Positions 18,650 through 29,000 of a DNA stretch of 35,057 nucleotides are shown piece by piece. The stretch is from Alphaproteobacteria bacterium (GTDB lineage Bacteria > Pseudomonadota > Alphaproteobacteria > RF32 > CAG-239), in contig SUUR01000015.1 of NCBI GenBank assembly GCA_015062435.1, positions 1 through 35,057 on the forward strand, written 5' to 3'. The position numbers and the translations under genes were made by a program. Within the stretch, counting starts at the first letter, position 1, and each line of letters starts with the position of its first letter. The notes beneath the pieces are model-generated. The model was not told the DNA's origin. It saw nothing but the letters and a program-made list of their open reading frames with translations, and ran no database searches.

Positions 18650-19613
18650 TTATAGCTCCGGTTTTATCTTGCATCGTTTTTATTTTAGGCATAATTTGTT
18701 TGGTAGCTTTTTTCAGTAATTTGCGTAACAGATCAGTTGCAACTTTTTGTTCATTATCAGAGCTTTCAAATAATATAAAACGATTCTGATGTTCTAATAT
18801 TTTTGTTTCATTTTTTACATCAGTCAATTCAATGGCAATAACCATTTGTAACCTATTTGTCTGTTTATTTATCGGATCAACTTTTGCTCTGAGAACTTTT
18901 GTTTTTATAATATAGTCCACATCATTTATACCGGTTGCAATTTCTAAATATTTATTTTGTTCCAAAATTAGAGAAATATCTTTATAAAATGCAGTAGTGT
19001 TTGTTCCGTCAAAAAACTTTGTGCTTTCAATAAATATTTTAGTTTTTGTTGCCGATAAGTTAATATCGTTTTTTTTCTCATTTTCAGGTTGTTCAATTTC
19101 ACCATTTAAAGTTTTTTCTATTGCAATTTTATCACTTATTTTAATTTCCGGTTTAGGCATTTCTTCATTTGGAGAGGGTAAAGTAAGTGCATTACTTTCA
19201 ATTTCAAGTTTTTCCGGATATTGAGCTTGTTGTTTTTCAGCCAAAGCAGTAATTGCAAATTGTATGTTGTTTTTATTTAAAAAACCGGTTATTTCCACAC
19301 AAATTTGGGTATCGTTCTGAGAAATTGTTCTTGTAGTTAAATCTTCTAAGTATGTATCTATCAATTCATAAATAAGGACATTATAATCATGAGTATCATA
19401 TTGAGATTTGTATCCGCTCAAATCTCCTAAATTTTCTAAAGCCTTAAAACAAGCCTTATCAGTAGCTCTCATTCGTGTAGATGAAGTCGATTCGTTTTCT
19501 CTGATATCTTCACATACTGTTGAATACACGGAAATCAATTCGTTATTTGCATCTTGAGCAAATACGTTATACGGAATTGCAAGCAATAAATATAATAGTG
19601 AAAATTTGCGCAT
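18636..19613 (-). CDS. Exported protein with LpoB/CsgG-like C-terminal domain
   Basis: A 325-residue secreted protein with a signal peptide (MRKFSLLYLLLAI...FAQD). The N-terminal part (about 20-110) has three cysteines and unknown fold. A charged linker rich in E, K and P follows. The C-terminal domain (about 190-315) has an alternating pattern ending in VATDLLRKLLKKATKQIMPK, which resembles LpoB/CsgG-type folds: a VDYIIKTKVLRA strand, then a long MVIAIELTDVKNETKI strand. The start at 19613 shares its A with the preceding stop (TAATG), so the two are translationally coupled; a longer TTG start at 19622 is unlikely. It may form a periplasmic complex with its partner. Confidence 0.55.
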   Translation of the reverse strand: MRKFSLLYLLLAIPYNVFAQDANNELISVYSTVCEDIRENESTSSTRMRATDKACFKALENLGDLSGYKSQYDTHDYNVLIYELIDTYLEDLTTRTISQNDTQICVEITGFLNKNNIQFAITALAEKQQAQYPEKLEIESNALTLPSPNEEMPKPEIKISDKIAIEKTLNGEIEQPENEKKNDINLSATKTKIFIESTKFFDGTNTTAFYKDISLILEQNKYLEIATGINDVDYIIKTKVLRAKVDPINKQTNRLQMVIAIELTDVKNETKILEHQNRFILFESSDNEQKVATDLLRKLLKKATKQIMPKIKTMQDKTGAIITPP

Positions 19614-20215
19614 TACCACCAACTACGGTCATCATTGTGAAGTTTGCGTATTATTTCAGTCCACTCTTTAACTTTTTTATTTTCGGTGTCCGTTAATATT
19701 AATTTATATTCAATAATCGGCTCATTGGTTGTTCCGATATTGTCAACGATTGTTTCTAGAATATAATCAGCTTCATCTTTATTGCCGACAACTTTAAATG
19801 TTTTTGAACCGCTGATAATTTTCTTTGTTACTTGTTCTGCTTTATATGTACCTTCAGGAAGATTCCTGTCATTTTTCTTTAATCCGCTCACAAACAAAAA
19901 TACATTTCCGTTTTGCTCATAAATATCTCTGGTTTCATCAAGCATTTTATTTGTTGCCCGAGCGGCCGGAATGGCAAATATCTCTGCCGTTGGGATTATA
20001 GCTTCATAGCGTTCTGATTTTTTCGGTAGCTGATAAGTTGGTGTGGCCTCATCAAAAGGTATTTCCACAATTCTGAATCCGTTGTTGTCAATATATTCCG
20101 AATTGTTTTCGACAGATGAACTTTCGAAAAGTACATCTCTGAGAGTTGTTTCTTCTGATGTTGCACATGCGTTCAGCATCAAAAAACTCGAACATATTGC
20201 AAAAAGTTTTTTCAT
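19613..20215 (-). CDS. LpoB-like lipoprotein (penicillin-binding protein activator family)
   Basis: A 200-residue lipoprotein with lipobox LNAC (Cys17). The domain from about residue 80 contains ATNKMLDETRDIYE, VTKKIISGSKTFKVV, ADYILETIVDNIG and EYKLILTDTENKKVKEWTE. That order matches LpoB, the outer-membrane lipoprotein that stimulates PBP1b during peptidoglycan synthesis in enterobacteria. The C-terminus ends in DDRSWW. It lies directly upstream of a second protein with a similar C-terminal fold. The AGGAG RBS precedes the ATG. Assignment is by pattern, and a partner PBP is not in the window. Confidence 0.6.
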   Translation of the reverse strand: MKKLFAICSSFLMLNACATSEETTLRDVLFESSSVENNSEYIDNNGFRIVEIPFDEATPTYQLPKKSERYEAIIPTAEIFAIPAARATNKMLDETRDIYEQNGNVFLFVSGLKKNDRNLPEGTYKAEQVTKKIISGSKTFKVVGNKDEADYILETIVDNIGTTNEPIIEYKLILTDTENKKVKEWTEIIRKLHNDDRSWW

Positions 20216-20320
20216 TTAAGCTCCTCATGCATAAAATTTTAATAATCTGATTATAATCGGAATTTATAAATTAACATTATAATTTTTTTACTTATTCACC
20301 ATTTGCAATTTAAAATAATT

Positions 20321-20326
20321 TATAAT
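20321..20326 (+). promoter_or_regulatory. Possible -10 element for the DUF1294/msbA unit
   Basis: Consensus TATAAT in the 151-base AT-rich divergent region, 41 bases before the DUF1294 start. No good -35 is visible at 16-18 bases upstream, and such hexamers arise easily in DNA this AT-rich, so support is weak. Confidence 0.25.
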
Positions 20327-20366
20327 AAACTCACGCTGTTTTAATTTATAACAGAACTGTACACAT

Positions 20367-20804
20367 ATGGTTATCACTTTTACAACAATATTATTGGGGT
20401 TGGCAGCATTAATATTACCCCTCAGACAAAACAGATTTTACTTATTAAGCAGTGCAATGGTAATAGGGAGTGCATATTATTTTGAGCACAACTGTTTTCG
20501 AACAAGCCTGTTCGCACCTAAAACTTTTCTTTTGTTTTTGGTATTTCATTTGGTTGCGATCAATATTTCAACATTTATTGCCTATGGAGTTGATAAGCGT
20601 GCCGCCAAACAAGGACAGTGGCGTATCAGTGAAAGAGATCTTCATATGTTAGAGTTTTTAGGCGGTTGGATAGGGGCATTTTTTGGGCAAAAATGTTTTC
20701 ATCACAAAACTTCCAAAAAAAGTTATCAGGCAACTTATAAATTCATGATAGTATTGGAATTTGCCGCTATTTGGTACATTTTAAAATTTTTAAATTTGAT
20801 ATAG
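20367..20804 (+). CDS. DUF1294 membrane protein
   Basis: A 145-residue integral membrane protein of the DUF1294 family. The signature VDKRAAKQGQWRISERDLH and then LEFLGGWIGAFFGQKCFHHKTSKKSY (residues about 74-119) is clear. Four hydrophobic segments are visible (about 3-19, 24-38, 51-68, 125-143). In other bacteria this domain is often fused to a cold-shock domain; here it stands alone. Function unknown. It is 7 bases upstream of the MsbA-type ABC transporter and so probably co-transcribed with it. Confidence 0.85.
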   Translation: MVITFTTILLGLAALILPLRQNRFYLLSSAMVIGSAYYFEHNCFRTSLFAPKTFLLFLVFHLVAINISTFIAYGVDKRAAKQGQWRISERDLHMLEFLGGWIGAFFGQKCFHHKTSKKSYQATYKFMIVLEFAAIWYILKFLNLI

Positions 20805-20811
20805 GTATATA

Positions 20812-22590
20812 ATGTCTAAAAAAACAGAATTAAAAGAATCACCTCAATTAGCTTTCGGTCAACATTATAAAATTATGTGGCCGTTTGTTAAACCTTATAT
20901 TTTCAGAGCCTTTTTGGCTGTAATTTTGTGTATACCTATCGGAGCACTTGATGCCGTTGTTGCTTTAGCACTTAAACCATATATGGACATTGTCTTGGTT
21001 GATAAAAGTGATCAATCCCCTGCGTATATTCCGATTCTTATTGTTGCGTTTACTTTTATACAAGGAGCTTTTAACTACTCTGCCACATATCTAAATGCTT
21101 GGGTTGGCGGAAAAATTACTACGGATGTTAAAAGGGCTTTGTTCAAAAAATTGTTGTTTTTAGAGCCGTCATTTTATGATAAAAACGATTCCGGTCATAT
21201 CATTCAAAGGTTTTCTGCAGATGTAGACGTTGCGTGTAATGGTTTGATAGATAATATTCGTCTTTTTGTATCTAGAATTTTTTCTTCATTATCCCTGATA
21301 GGTGTATTAATATATAACTCTTGGCAATTATCAATTATTGCAATTTTGGTTTTAGTTTTTGCTTTGATGCCTTTGGCTCGTTTACGTCGTATGATAAAAG
21401 GAGTTATTCATAAAACCGTGCAAGAAAATTCAACGATTCTTACCAATTACAATGAGACCTATCACGGAAACAAGACCATCGCTGCATATAATTTGCAAGA
21501 ACAATCATATAATAGCTACTCAAATGTTATTAATCGCTTGTTTAAGCTCACTGTTAAGATGGTTCAAAGAACCGCATGGATGACTCCAATGCTTCATGTT
21601 GTGGCGTCTGTCGGTATCGGTGCCGTAATTGGTATCGGAAGCTATTTGATTGTGAACGGAACTATTACTTCGGGTAATTTTGTTTCATTTATAACGGCAT
21701 TAATATTGCTTTATAATCCTATAAAAAATATCGGAAAAAATTTTAGTGCTGTACAGGTATCTTTTTTGGCAATAGAGCGTATTGCAGATATATTAAATAT
21801 AACTCCGACAATAGCAGATAATAAAGATGCCTATACTCTGAAGGGTGTAAACAAAGAAATATGCTTTAATGACGTTAGTTTTGCTTATAATCCGGAGGTG
21901 GAAGTATTAAAGCACATATGCCTTAAAGTAAAAGCCGGTAAAACAGTTGCATTGGTTGGTAACTCCGGTGGAGGAAAGTCAACGGTTGTCAGTTTGTTAC
22001 CTCGTTTTTATGATGTCTGTTCTGGTAGTATCACCATAGATGGTCGAGATGTACGGGAGATAAGTCTTGAAAGTTTGCGCAATAATATCGCTGTTGTTTT
22101 CCAAGATAATTTTTTGTTTTCGGGGACACTGAGAGATAATATTCTGATGGGCAAACCTGATGCAACCGAAGCGGAAATAAACTCGGCTTTGGAAATGGCT
22201 TACCTTAAAGATTTTGTTGCAGAGCAAGAAAAAGGTTTGGATACGGATATCGGAGAGCGTGGTAGCTTGCTTTCCGGAGGACAACGTCAAAGAGTGGCCA
22301 TTGCCAGAGCTTTTATAAAAAATGCTCCGATTGTGATTTTAGACGAAGCAACTTCTGCTTTAGATAATAAATCTGAGGCGGTTGTTCAAAAAGCAATAGA
22401 TAATCTTATGCAAGACAGAACTGTTTTTGTTATTGCTCACAGGTTATCAACTGTTCAAAATGCTGATGAAATAGTTGTTATCAACGATGGTGAGATTATT
22501 GAACAAGGATCACATTCTGAGCTGCTTCAGATTGAAGATGGTGCATATAGAACATTATATAATGCTCAGTTTAAATCTCGTAAGCAGTAA
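20812..22590 (+). CDS. msbA: MsbA-type lipid A/exporter ABC transporter
   Basis: A 592-residue half-transporter with a six-helix membrane domain (about 1-330) followed by an ATPase domain. Walker A is GNSGGGKST at about 382-390, signature LSGGQRQR at about 487-494, Walker B IVILDEATSALD at about 507-518, and the switch His lies in VIAHRLS. The protein works as a homodimer in the inner membrane. MsbA, which flips core lipid A, is the best guess for an alphaproteobacterium, but close relatives export peptides or other lipids and sequence alone does not separate them. The RBS is weak (AGG), consistent with translational coupling to the DUF1294 gene 7 bases upstream. Confidence 0.8.
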   Translation: MSKKTELKESPQLAFGQHYKIMWPFVKPYIFRAFLAVILCIPIGALDAVVALALKPYMDIVLVDKSDQSPAYIPILIVAFTFIQGAFNYSATYLNAWVGGKITTDVKRALFKKLLFLEPSFYDKNDSGHIIQRFSADVDVACNGLIDNIRLFVSRIFSSLSLIGVLIYNSWQLSIIAILVLVFALMPLARLRRMIKGVIHKTVQENSTILTNYNETYHGNKTIAAYNLQEQSYNSYSNVINRLFKLTVKMVQRTAWMTPMLHVVASVGIGAVIGIGSYLIVNGTITSGNFVSFITALILLYNPIKNIGKNFSAVQVSFLAIERIADILNITPTIADNKDAYTLKGVNKEICFNDVSFAYNPEVEVLKHICLKVKAGKTVALVGNSGGGKSTVVSLLPRFYDVCSGSITIDGRDVREISLESLRNNIAVVFQDNFLFSGTLRDNILMGKPDATEAEINSALEMAYLKDFVAEQEKGLDTDIGERGSLLSGGQRQRVAIARAFIKNAPIVILDEATSALDNKSEAVVQKAIDNLMQDRTVFVIAHRLSTVQNADEIVVINDGEIIEQGSHSELLQIEDGAYRTLYNAQFKSRKQ

Positions 22591-22700
22591 TAAAACTAAT
22601 TTGTTGACTCAATTGATTCGTTGTATTAACTTAAATAACGAATTTATTTTGAAAGATTGTTTTTATGTGTAATTTATATATACAAATAATTTCTAATATT

Positions 22701-22715
22701 ATCCCCTAAGGGGAT
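22701..22715. promoter_or_regulatory. 15-bp palindrome upstream of ileS
   Basis: Perfect palindrome ATCCCCT-A-AGGGGAT, 71 bases before the ileS start in the 195-base msbA-ileS gap. The C4/G4 arms stand out in AT-rich DNA. As RNA it would form only a short CCCC/GGGG stem with a triloop, and the T-run is 10 bases further on, so it is a poor terminator. An operator is possible. The rest of the gap is AT-rich with no gene. Confidence 0.4.
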
Positions 22716-22785
22716 GATCAGTTTTTCGCACATATTTAACCATTTTATTTTCTAAACATAATCAATAAAAATAAGGTACATTCCG

Positions 22786-25700
22786 ATGACAAAACATTAT
22801 GCCGATGTGAAGGCTAAGCCTGACTTTGTAGAAGTTGAAAAAGAAATTCTCAAATTTTGGGAAGATAACGCAATTTTTGAAAAATCCGTGCAAAATCGAG
22901 ATGGAGCGTCTGAATTTGTTTTTTATGACGGCCCTCCGTTTGCAAACGGTACACCACACTACGGACACATTATGGTATCCTATGTTAAAGATGTGGTTGC
23001 CAGATTCCAAACTATGAACGGTAAAAAGGTTGAGCGCCGTTTAGGATGGGATTGTCATGGTTTGCCGGCAGAAATGTCTGCGGAGAAGCAACTCGGAGTT
23101 TCCGGACGTAAACAAATAGAAGAATACGGAATAGAAAAGTTTAATGATTTTTGCCGTTCTGATGTTCTTAAATACTCAGGTATCTGGGTAGATATGTTTA
23201 AGCGTATAGGTCGTTGGGTTGATTTTAATCACGATTATAAAACTATGGACTTGTCGTTTATGGAAAGTGTGATTTCTAACTTCAAACAACTTTATGATAA
23301 AGGTCTTGTTTATGAAGATTATCGAGTATTGCCATACTCATGGGCAGCAGAAACACCGCTTTCTAACTTTGAAGTAAATCAAGGTTATCAAGATAAGACA
23401 GACAATGCCATCACCGTGTTGTTTAAACTTGAGAACGGAATGAATATTTTGGTATGGACAACAACTCCATGGACATTACCATCTAACCTGATGTTGGCAG
23501 TAGGTGAAGATATTGATTACGTGATTATGGAAGAAGCCGGCCAAAAGTATATTTTAGGCAGAGCGTTGCTCGGACGTTATAAAAAACAACTGGAAAATGC
23601 TGTTGAAGTAGGAGCCTTAAAAGGAAAAGATTTGGTTGGTATGGGATATGAACCTATGTTCCCCTATTTCAAACATTTAAAAGAAAAAGGCTGTTTCAAA
23701 GTTTTATCCGGAGAATTTGTATCTACGGAAGATGGTACAGGTGTTGTTCATATAGCTCCCGGATTCGGACAGGACGACTTTGATGCTTGCCGTGCATGTA
23801 ATGAAAGTTTTCCGATAGTTTGTCCGGTAGATGAAGCCGGCAAGTTTACCTCAGAGGTTTGTGATTATGAAGGCAAACAAGTTTTTGAAACTAATGAACC
23901 TATAATGCAGTGGTTGAAAGAAAATGGATTGTTGGTAAAAAAAGAACAATATACTCACTCCTATCCTTTCTGTTGGAGGACAGATACTCCATTGATTTAC
24001 AAAGCCATGTCAAGTTGGTTTGTTCGTGTAACAGATTTTAGAGATGATATGGTTAAAAACAACCAGCAAATTAATTGGGTGCCGGATCATATTAAAGATG
24101 GTCGATTCGGTAAATGGTTAGAAGGAGCCAGAGATTGGTCTATTTCTCGAAATCGTTTTTGGGGTACTCCAATTCCGGTGTGGAAGTCTGATAATCCTAA
24201 ATTTCCACGTATAGATGTTTTTGGTTCTATTGCAGAAATCAAAGATAATACAGGTTTTGATGTTAAGGATTTACACAAGCCTTATATTGATGATGTTGTT
24301 TACCCTAACCCTGATGATCCATCAGGCAAAACCATGATGCGTCGAGTAGGAGATGTTTTTGACTGTTGGTTTGAGAGTGGCTCCATGCCTTATGCACAAG
24401 TCCATTACCCATTTGAAAATAAGCAGTGGTTTGAAGAACATTTTCCTGCAGATTTCATCGTAGAAGCTATGGATCAAACAAGAGGTTGGTTTTATACTTT
24501 AACGGTATTATCAACTGCATTGCACAATAAACCCGCATTTAAGAACTGTATTTGTACCGGATTATTAATGGCAGAAGGGGGGCAAAAGCTTTCTAAGCGC
24601 CTAAAGAACTATCCGGATCCGAATGAAGTATTAGACACCATCGGTTCAGATACTTTGCGTTGGTTCTTAGTATCTTCTCCGGTTTTAAAAGGTGGCAACT
24701 TAGCGGTAGATAAAGAAGGTAAGGAGATTATCAAGGCAGCACGTGTGGCACAAATTCCTCTTTGGAATGCTTTTTACTTTTTCACGCTATATGCAAATGC
24801 CGAAAATTATAAAGCCAAAGAAACATATTCTTCATCAGAAGCTATTGATAACTACATTTTATCAAAGCTCAAAAAATTGGCCCAGATTGTACAAAATGGT
24901 ATTGAAAATTATGACGTAGCCGTTGCTACTGGTGAGATTGCTTCATTTATGGAAATTCTTAATAACTGGTATATACGTCGCAGTAGAGACAGATTTTGGG
25001 AGGGAAATTCTCAGGCATTTGATGTCTTATACACGGTTTTGGTAAATTTAAGCAAAATTCTTGCTCCGCTCATGCCGTTTGTGTCGGAATATGTATTCAA
25101 AACTTTGACCGGAGAGGAATCCGTCCATTTAACGGATTATCCGACACTGGATCTTGTTTCTTTTGATAGTGCTTTAGTTGAGGAAATGGATTTTCTGCAA
25201 GATTTATGTTCCGCCGGCAAATTTATCCGAGAAGAAAAGAATTTGCGCAACCGTTTACCTTTAAGCAGTTTAACGTTAGTTGGACACAATCTTTCTTCGG
25301 CTTATCAGGAAATTGTTAAAGACGAGCTTAATGTTAAAGAAGTCAAATTTGATAACAATTTAAGTGCTTATGCTGAGAAAAAAATTTATCTGTATACCCC
25401 ATTGTTAGGAAAGGCACTCGGTAAAGATATGGGAGCAGTAATGTCAGCATATAAGCAAAAACAATGGACATTAAATTCTGATGGTACATTAAGTATCGGA
25501 GGACAAAACTTAAAATCTGATTTATTTGAAGTCCGTTTAGAGATGAAAGACGGCATTGCCGGAAAATCGTTTGCTGATAACCGTGCGGTAGTTACATTAG
25601 ATACAAATGTTACTGAGGAGCTTAAACGAGAAGGTATGGCCAGAGATTTTGTGCGTCTGGTTCAAACTCTACGTAAAGATAAAGATTTTAATATTTCTGA

Positions 25701-25875
25701 TCGTATAGAGCTTAGTTGGTCAACCGACAATTCCGAATTAGCACAAGCTTTGGACGAAAACAAAGAATATATTGCTGAGCAGGTTTTAGCAATTAAGATT
25801 AGCAATAACTGTCCAAACGGCACAAAAGCGGATATTGACGGAACCTCTGTATATTTTGATGCCAAAGTTGCATAG
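22786..25875 (+). CDS. ileS: Isoleucyl-tRNA synthetase, type 2 (eukaryote-like) clade
   Basis: A 1029-residue class I synthetase charging tRNA-Ile. The HIGH motif is HYGH (58-61), the KMSKS motif is KLSKR (601-605), and the editing (CP1) domain lies at about 190-390 (WTTTPWTLPSNL, then GTGVVHIAPGFGQDD). A tRNA-anticodon domain spans about 690-840. The C-terminal about 200 residues lack the four-cysteine zinc module found at the end of type 1 bacterial enzymes such as E. coli IleRS. Motifs such as FYDGPPFANGTPHYGH and KLSKRLKNYPDP match the eukaryote-like clade also seen in Rickettsia and Chlamydia. This clade is generally resistant to mupirocin. It is monocistronic, with a strong terminator. 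Confidence 0.95.
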   Translation: MTKHYADVKAKPDFVEVEKEILKFWEDNAIFEKSVQNRDGASEFVFYDGPPFANGTPHYGHIMVSYVKDVVARFQTMNGKKVERRLGWDCHGLPAEMSAEKQLGVSGRKQIEEYGIEKFNDFCRSDVLKYSGIWVDMFKRIGRWVDFNHDYKTMDLSFMESVISNFKQLYDKGLVYEDYRVLPYSWAAETPLSNFEVNQGYQDKTDNAITVLFKLENGMNILVWTTTPWTLPSNLMLAVGEDIDYVIMEEAGQKYILGRALLGRYKKQLENAVEVGALKGKDLVGMGYEPMFPYFKHLKEKGCFKVLSGEFVSTEDGTGVVHIAPGFGQDDFDACRACNESFPIVCPVDEAGKFTSEVCDYEGKQVFETNEPIMQWLKENGLLVKKEQYTHSYPFCWRTDTPLIYKAMSSWFVRVTDFRDDMVKNNQQINWVPDHIKDGRFGKWLEGARDWSISRNRFWGTPIPVWKSDNPKFPRIDVFGSIAEIKDNTGFDVKDLHKPYIDDVVYPNPDDPSGKTMMRRVGDVFDCWFESGSMPYAQVHYPFENKQWFEEHFPADFIVEAMDQTRGWFYTLTVLSTALHNKPAFKNCICTGLLMAEGGQKLSKRLKNYPDPNEVLDTIGSDTLRWFLVSSPVLKGGNLAVDKEGKEIIKAARVAQIPLWNAFYFFTLYANAENYKAKETYSSSEAIDNYILSKLKKLAQIVQNGIENYDVAVATGEIASFMEILNNWYIRRSRDRFWEGNSQAFDVLYTVLVNLSKILAPLMPFVSEYVFKTLTGEESVHLTDYPTLDLVSFDSALVEEMDFLQDLCSAGKFIREEKNLRNRLPLSSLTLVGHNLSSAYQEIVKDELNVKEVKFDNNLSAYAEKKIYLYTPLLGKALGKDMGAVMSAYKQKQWTLNSDGTLSIGGQNLKSDLFEVRLEMKDGIAGKSFADNRAVVTLDTNVTEELKREGMARDFVRLVQTLRKDKDFNISDRIELSWSTDNSELAQALDENKEYIAEQVLAIKISNNCPNGTKADIDGTSVYFDAKVA

Positions 25876-25890
25876 TTCTCAAAAACGCTG

Positions 25891-25930
25891 TCACTCCTCT
25901 TGTAAAATAATGCAAGAGGAGTGATTTTTT
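25891..25930 (+). terminator. Intrinsic terminator of ileS
   Basis: A 12-bp perfect stem (TCACTCCTCTTG / CAAGAGGAGTGA) with a 10-base loop, followed at once by six T, 16 bases after the ileS stop. This is a textbook Rho-independent terminator. Confidence 0.93.
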
Positions 25931-25961
25931 GAAAATTTAAAGAAAGTTGACAAAAAAGTTA

Positions 25962-25990
25962 TTGAAATAGATAAATTTTTATGATATAGT
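25962..25990 (+). promoter_or_regulatory. Sigma-70-type promoter for the 1028-residue protein
   Basis: -35 TTGAAA (25962-25967), 17-base spacer, -10 TATAGT (25985-25990), each 5 of 6 to consensus. It sits between the ileS terminator and the next start, leaving about 35 bases of leader. An overlapping second option is TTGACA (25947-25952) with GATAAA 17 bases on. Confidence 0.65.
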
Positions 25991-26032
25991 CTTTGCAAAT
26001 TTGAAGACTTTTCCCTATGTAGGAGCAAAAAT

Positions 26033-29000
26033 ATGAACGAAAATAGCACAATTTCAGCTAAAGACAAGATTGAACGCGCAATATCTTTAGCCGGAAAGTT
26101 TAATGATGCTGATAAAATGCAATACTATCCTCTTGAGGATTTGACTGTTGCTATGGAAATTTTTAATGATCCTGCAGTAGCAAATAAAGCAGAGATTAAA
26201 TCTGTTTTGGCAAACTTACAAACTGCAATAGATCAACGCATCGCTAAAATCGCAAAAGATGAAGAGCCTTTGTCAGTAGATGATTTGGCTGTTGTTAATA
26301 GATTTATATCATTCGGAAGCGATGCTCAGCTTAAATATCAGGCCTCACAATCAATCCAAAAGCTCATTGATGAGTATGACGAAGAAAACGGTCTCAATCA
26401 AGATGAAGAAGTTTTGCGTAAAAATGATGACAGTTTAAATAAACATCTTTCAGAAATGAACTTATATTCAGATGGTCAAGTTTCATCACAGTTTTCTGAG
26501 TTGGGTAAAATTATTGATAGAGTAGATGTAGTTGAACAATCTCAAAACAATAGTGTTCTTAGTGAAAAACAAAAATCTGAAAATATAAGCATGTTGTTTG
26601 AGGCAGCTAAGATTGAGGCTTATCGCAAAAATGTCGGTAGCATCAAATATCTCATGTCTACTCAGGCTGAACAACGCAAAATGTTGTCTGAAGCGACTCA
26701 GGATATTTTCATGTCCAAATTAGGGCAAGTTGCACTATCCTCAGAACTCACACCTCCCACTACAGAAGAACTTCAAGATGAAGATAAACTTCAAGCATAC
26801 ATTGAAAGAAGTGAGAAAGAAGCTCAGACTAAGCTTCAAAAACTGGTAGATAGCAAAGAAAAGATTATTGCTAAAACGGACAATTTAATAGCAGCTTGTG
26901 CAGATATAGAAAATAAGGCCTCTTTCTTCGTGCGTCGTTTGGAAAAGAGAATTGGTGCAGGAACAAGCAAATTTTCCAAAAAAGTTGAAAAATTTATCAC
27001 CAAAGCCAGAAGTTTGTGGGGTAAGAAATATGATATTGCACGACCATTATCTAACAATATCAAAGATAACAACATAAGAATTACAGCAGATGTAGTCGTA
27101 GCCATCGGTGTTGGAGTTATTGTTGCTAAAGCCGCTGCTCCGGTAGTTGCTACTGCATTTGCAGCTAACGCCGCATACACAGCCGTAGGAGCCTACTGGT
27201 ATCCGTTTTTGGGAGAAGCCAAGAAGATACAGCGTGTTGCCAAAGAAAATGGTCAAACCATTAAATTTGCTCAAGCATGGAAAATGGCCAGAGCCAAACT
27301 CAAAGATAGTCCTGAACACAAGAGAAATGCTCGTTGGGGAGCATTTGGTGGTGCTTTGGGCGGTATTGTCGGAATTGGTAGTTTGGGAGCAGGTCTAAAT
27401 ACAGTGGCATCAAGAGGTGCCGCAATGTTAGGGCGTATGGTTGGTTCAACATCTTCTCAAATTCATAATTATGCCACAGCAAATAAGGCTTATAAAAATA
27501 ATCCTACTCAAGAAAATGAAGCTAAACTTAATGGTGCAAAATTAGGTTTGGGTATTGGATTAACCATTTCTGCAGTAAGTTCATATTTATCTCTTAATAA
27601 TATTCCAGCTAATGCATTATCCGAAATCAAGGATAACATACAAGAACGCTTAAGTTCATTATCAGAAAGTACAATATCGGTAATGGAAGATCCTTTTTTA
27701 CCACAGAGTGAGACGCCAACACTTGATAGTTTATTATCCCCTTCAGCAACATTAACCGCTAACGATGTTGCCGATTCTACCGATTTAATAGGTCCTGAGC
27801 CACAAGAAATGGTACCTTTTGAACCTGTTGCTCAAGTTTCAGATACTCCTAAAATCGGGGATATTCTTTCTCAAAAAGATTATGGTAACGGTATTATCGA
27901 AACCATTACTCTCGGAAAAGACGGTGTTCCTCAACAAGATGTTGTCGGTTTAAGTGGAAGTATTGAAACATCTGAGCGTATTCAAGCTTTTTATGTCCGT
28001 CGTATCAGCAATATGAACCAATATAATAATCTTATCAATATGATTGGTAGAGGCGAACATTTTATGGATGCTAATCAAGCCGTAGAAGCTATGAAAAAGC
28101 AAATTGAACTTGGTTTTGTAAAATTACCGGACGGTTTAACACCGGAACATGCAATCCATACCGCTTTTATGCATGGTCATTATACCGGTGATATGAGTGC
28201 TATCAGAGCATTAGCTTGCCCTAATGGTGAAGAAACTGTTGGAATGTTTAAAGAATTATCTTTAAAATATAGTACAGATAATGGTTTTATCGGACGTCCG
28301 GTTGATCCTGATATAAAATTACCGATGAGAGCAGGTACTATTGATGTTAAAACACCATGTGAGCCGGTAATTTATGAAAATGATGAGATAGTCGTAGAAC
28401 AACAACCTTTAGAAAAAACAAATATTACTGTCGAAACTATCCCGACAATTCAGACTATTGATGAGATAGGGGTAACCTATTGTGCTGAACCTGATGCAAC
28501 CGTAGAATATCCTGCAGCATATGCAGGGCATGATAGCTATCCGACCAATAATGATGAAGGATATAGTTTGATATTTGAAGATCGTAAAGGTGATGGGCTT
28601 ACAGCCAAAGAAGTTTATGCACCAGAAGGTGTAACCAGTTACAGACTCAAAGGAGATAACCATATAACATTGGGTATTGAATGTGATGAAAATATCACAG
28701 CATATCAAACTCAGCGTCAGTTCAATATCAGAGATGGTTATATTGTTCCTGAAGCTGAAGGTGTAAACGGCTATGCTCAATTATGGGGCGGAAAAGTAGG
28801 AGAGGCATTTGCTTGTGAGGTTGACGGTAAGGATGTTATTAAATATATCAGCCAAGAGGGAACGGTTGTAACCTTTGATCCTGATAATAATTATCACGCA
28901 ACTGTTGAACATATGTATTTAGGCAGAGGAGTTCCTCAAGATGTTCAAGAGAGTACCGTACAACAAGCCATTGACTCAATTAATGAACAAAGAGCTGATG

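Noticed and set aside
19614..19622. Longer start for the second LpoB-like gene
   Set aside because: It is a TTG inside the preceding gene; the ATG at 19613 gives a standard TAATG coupling.
22591..22785. T-box or riboswitch before ileS
   Set aside because: No T-box motif or specifier stem is visible, and T-boxes are not expected in Alphaproteobacteria.
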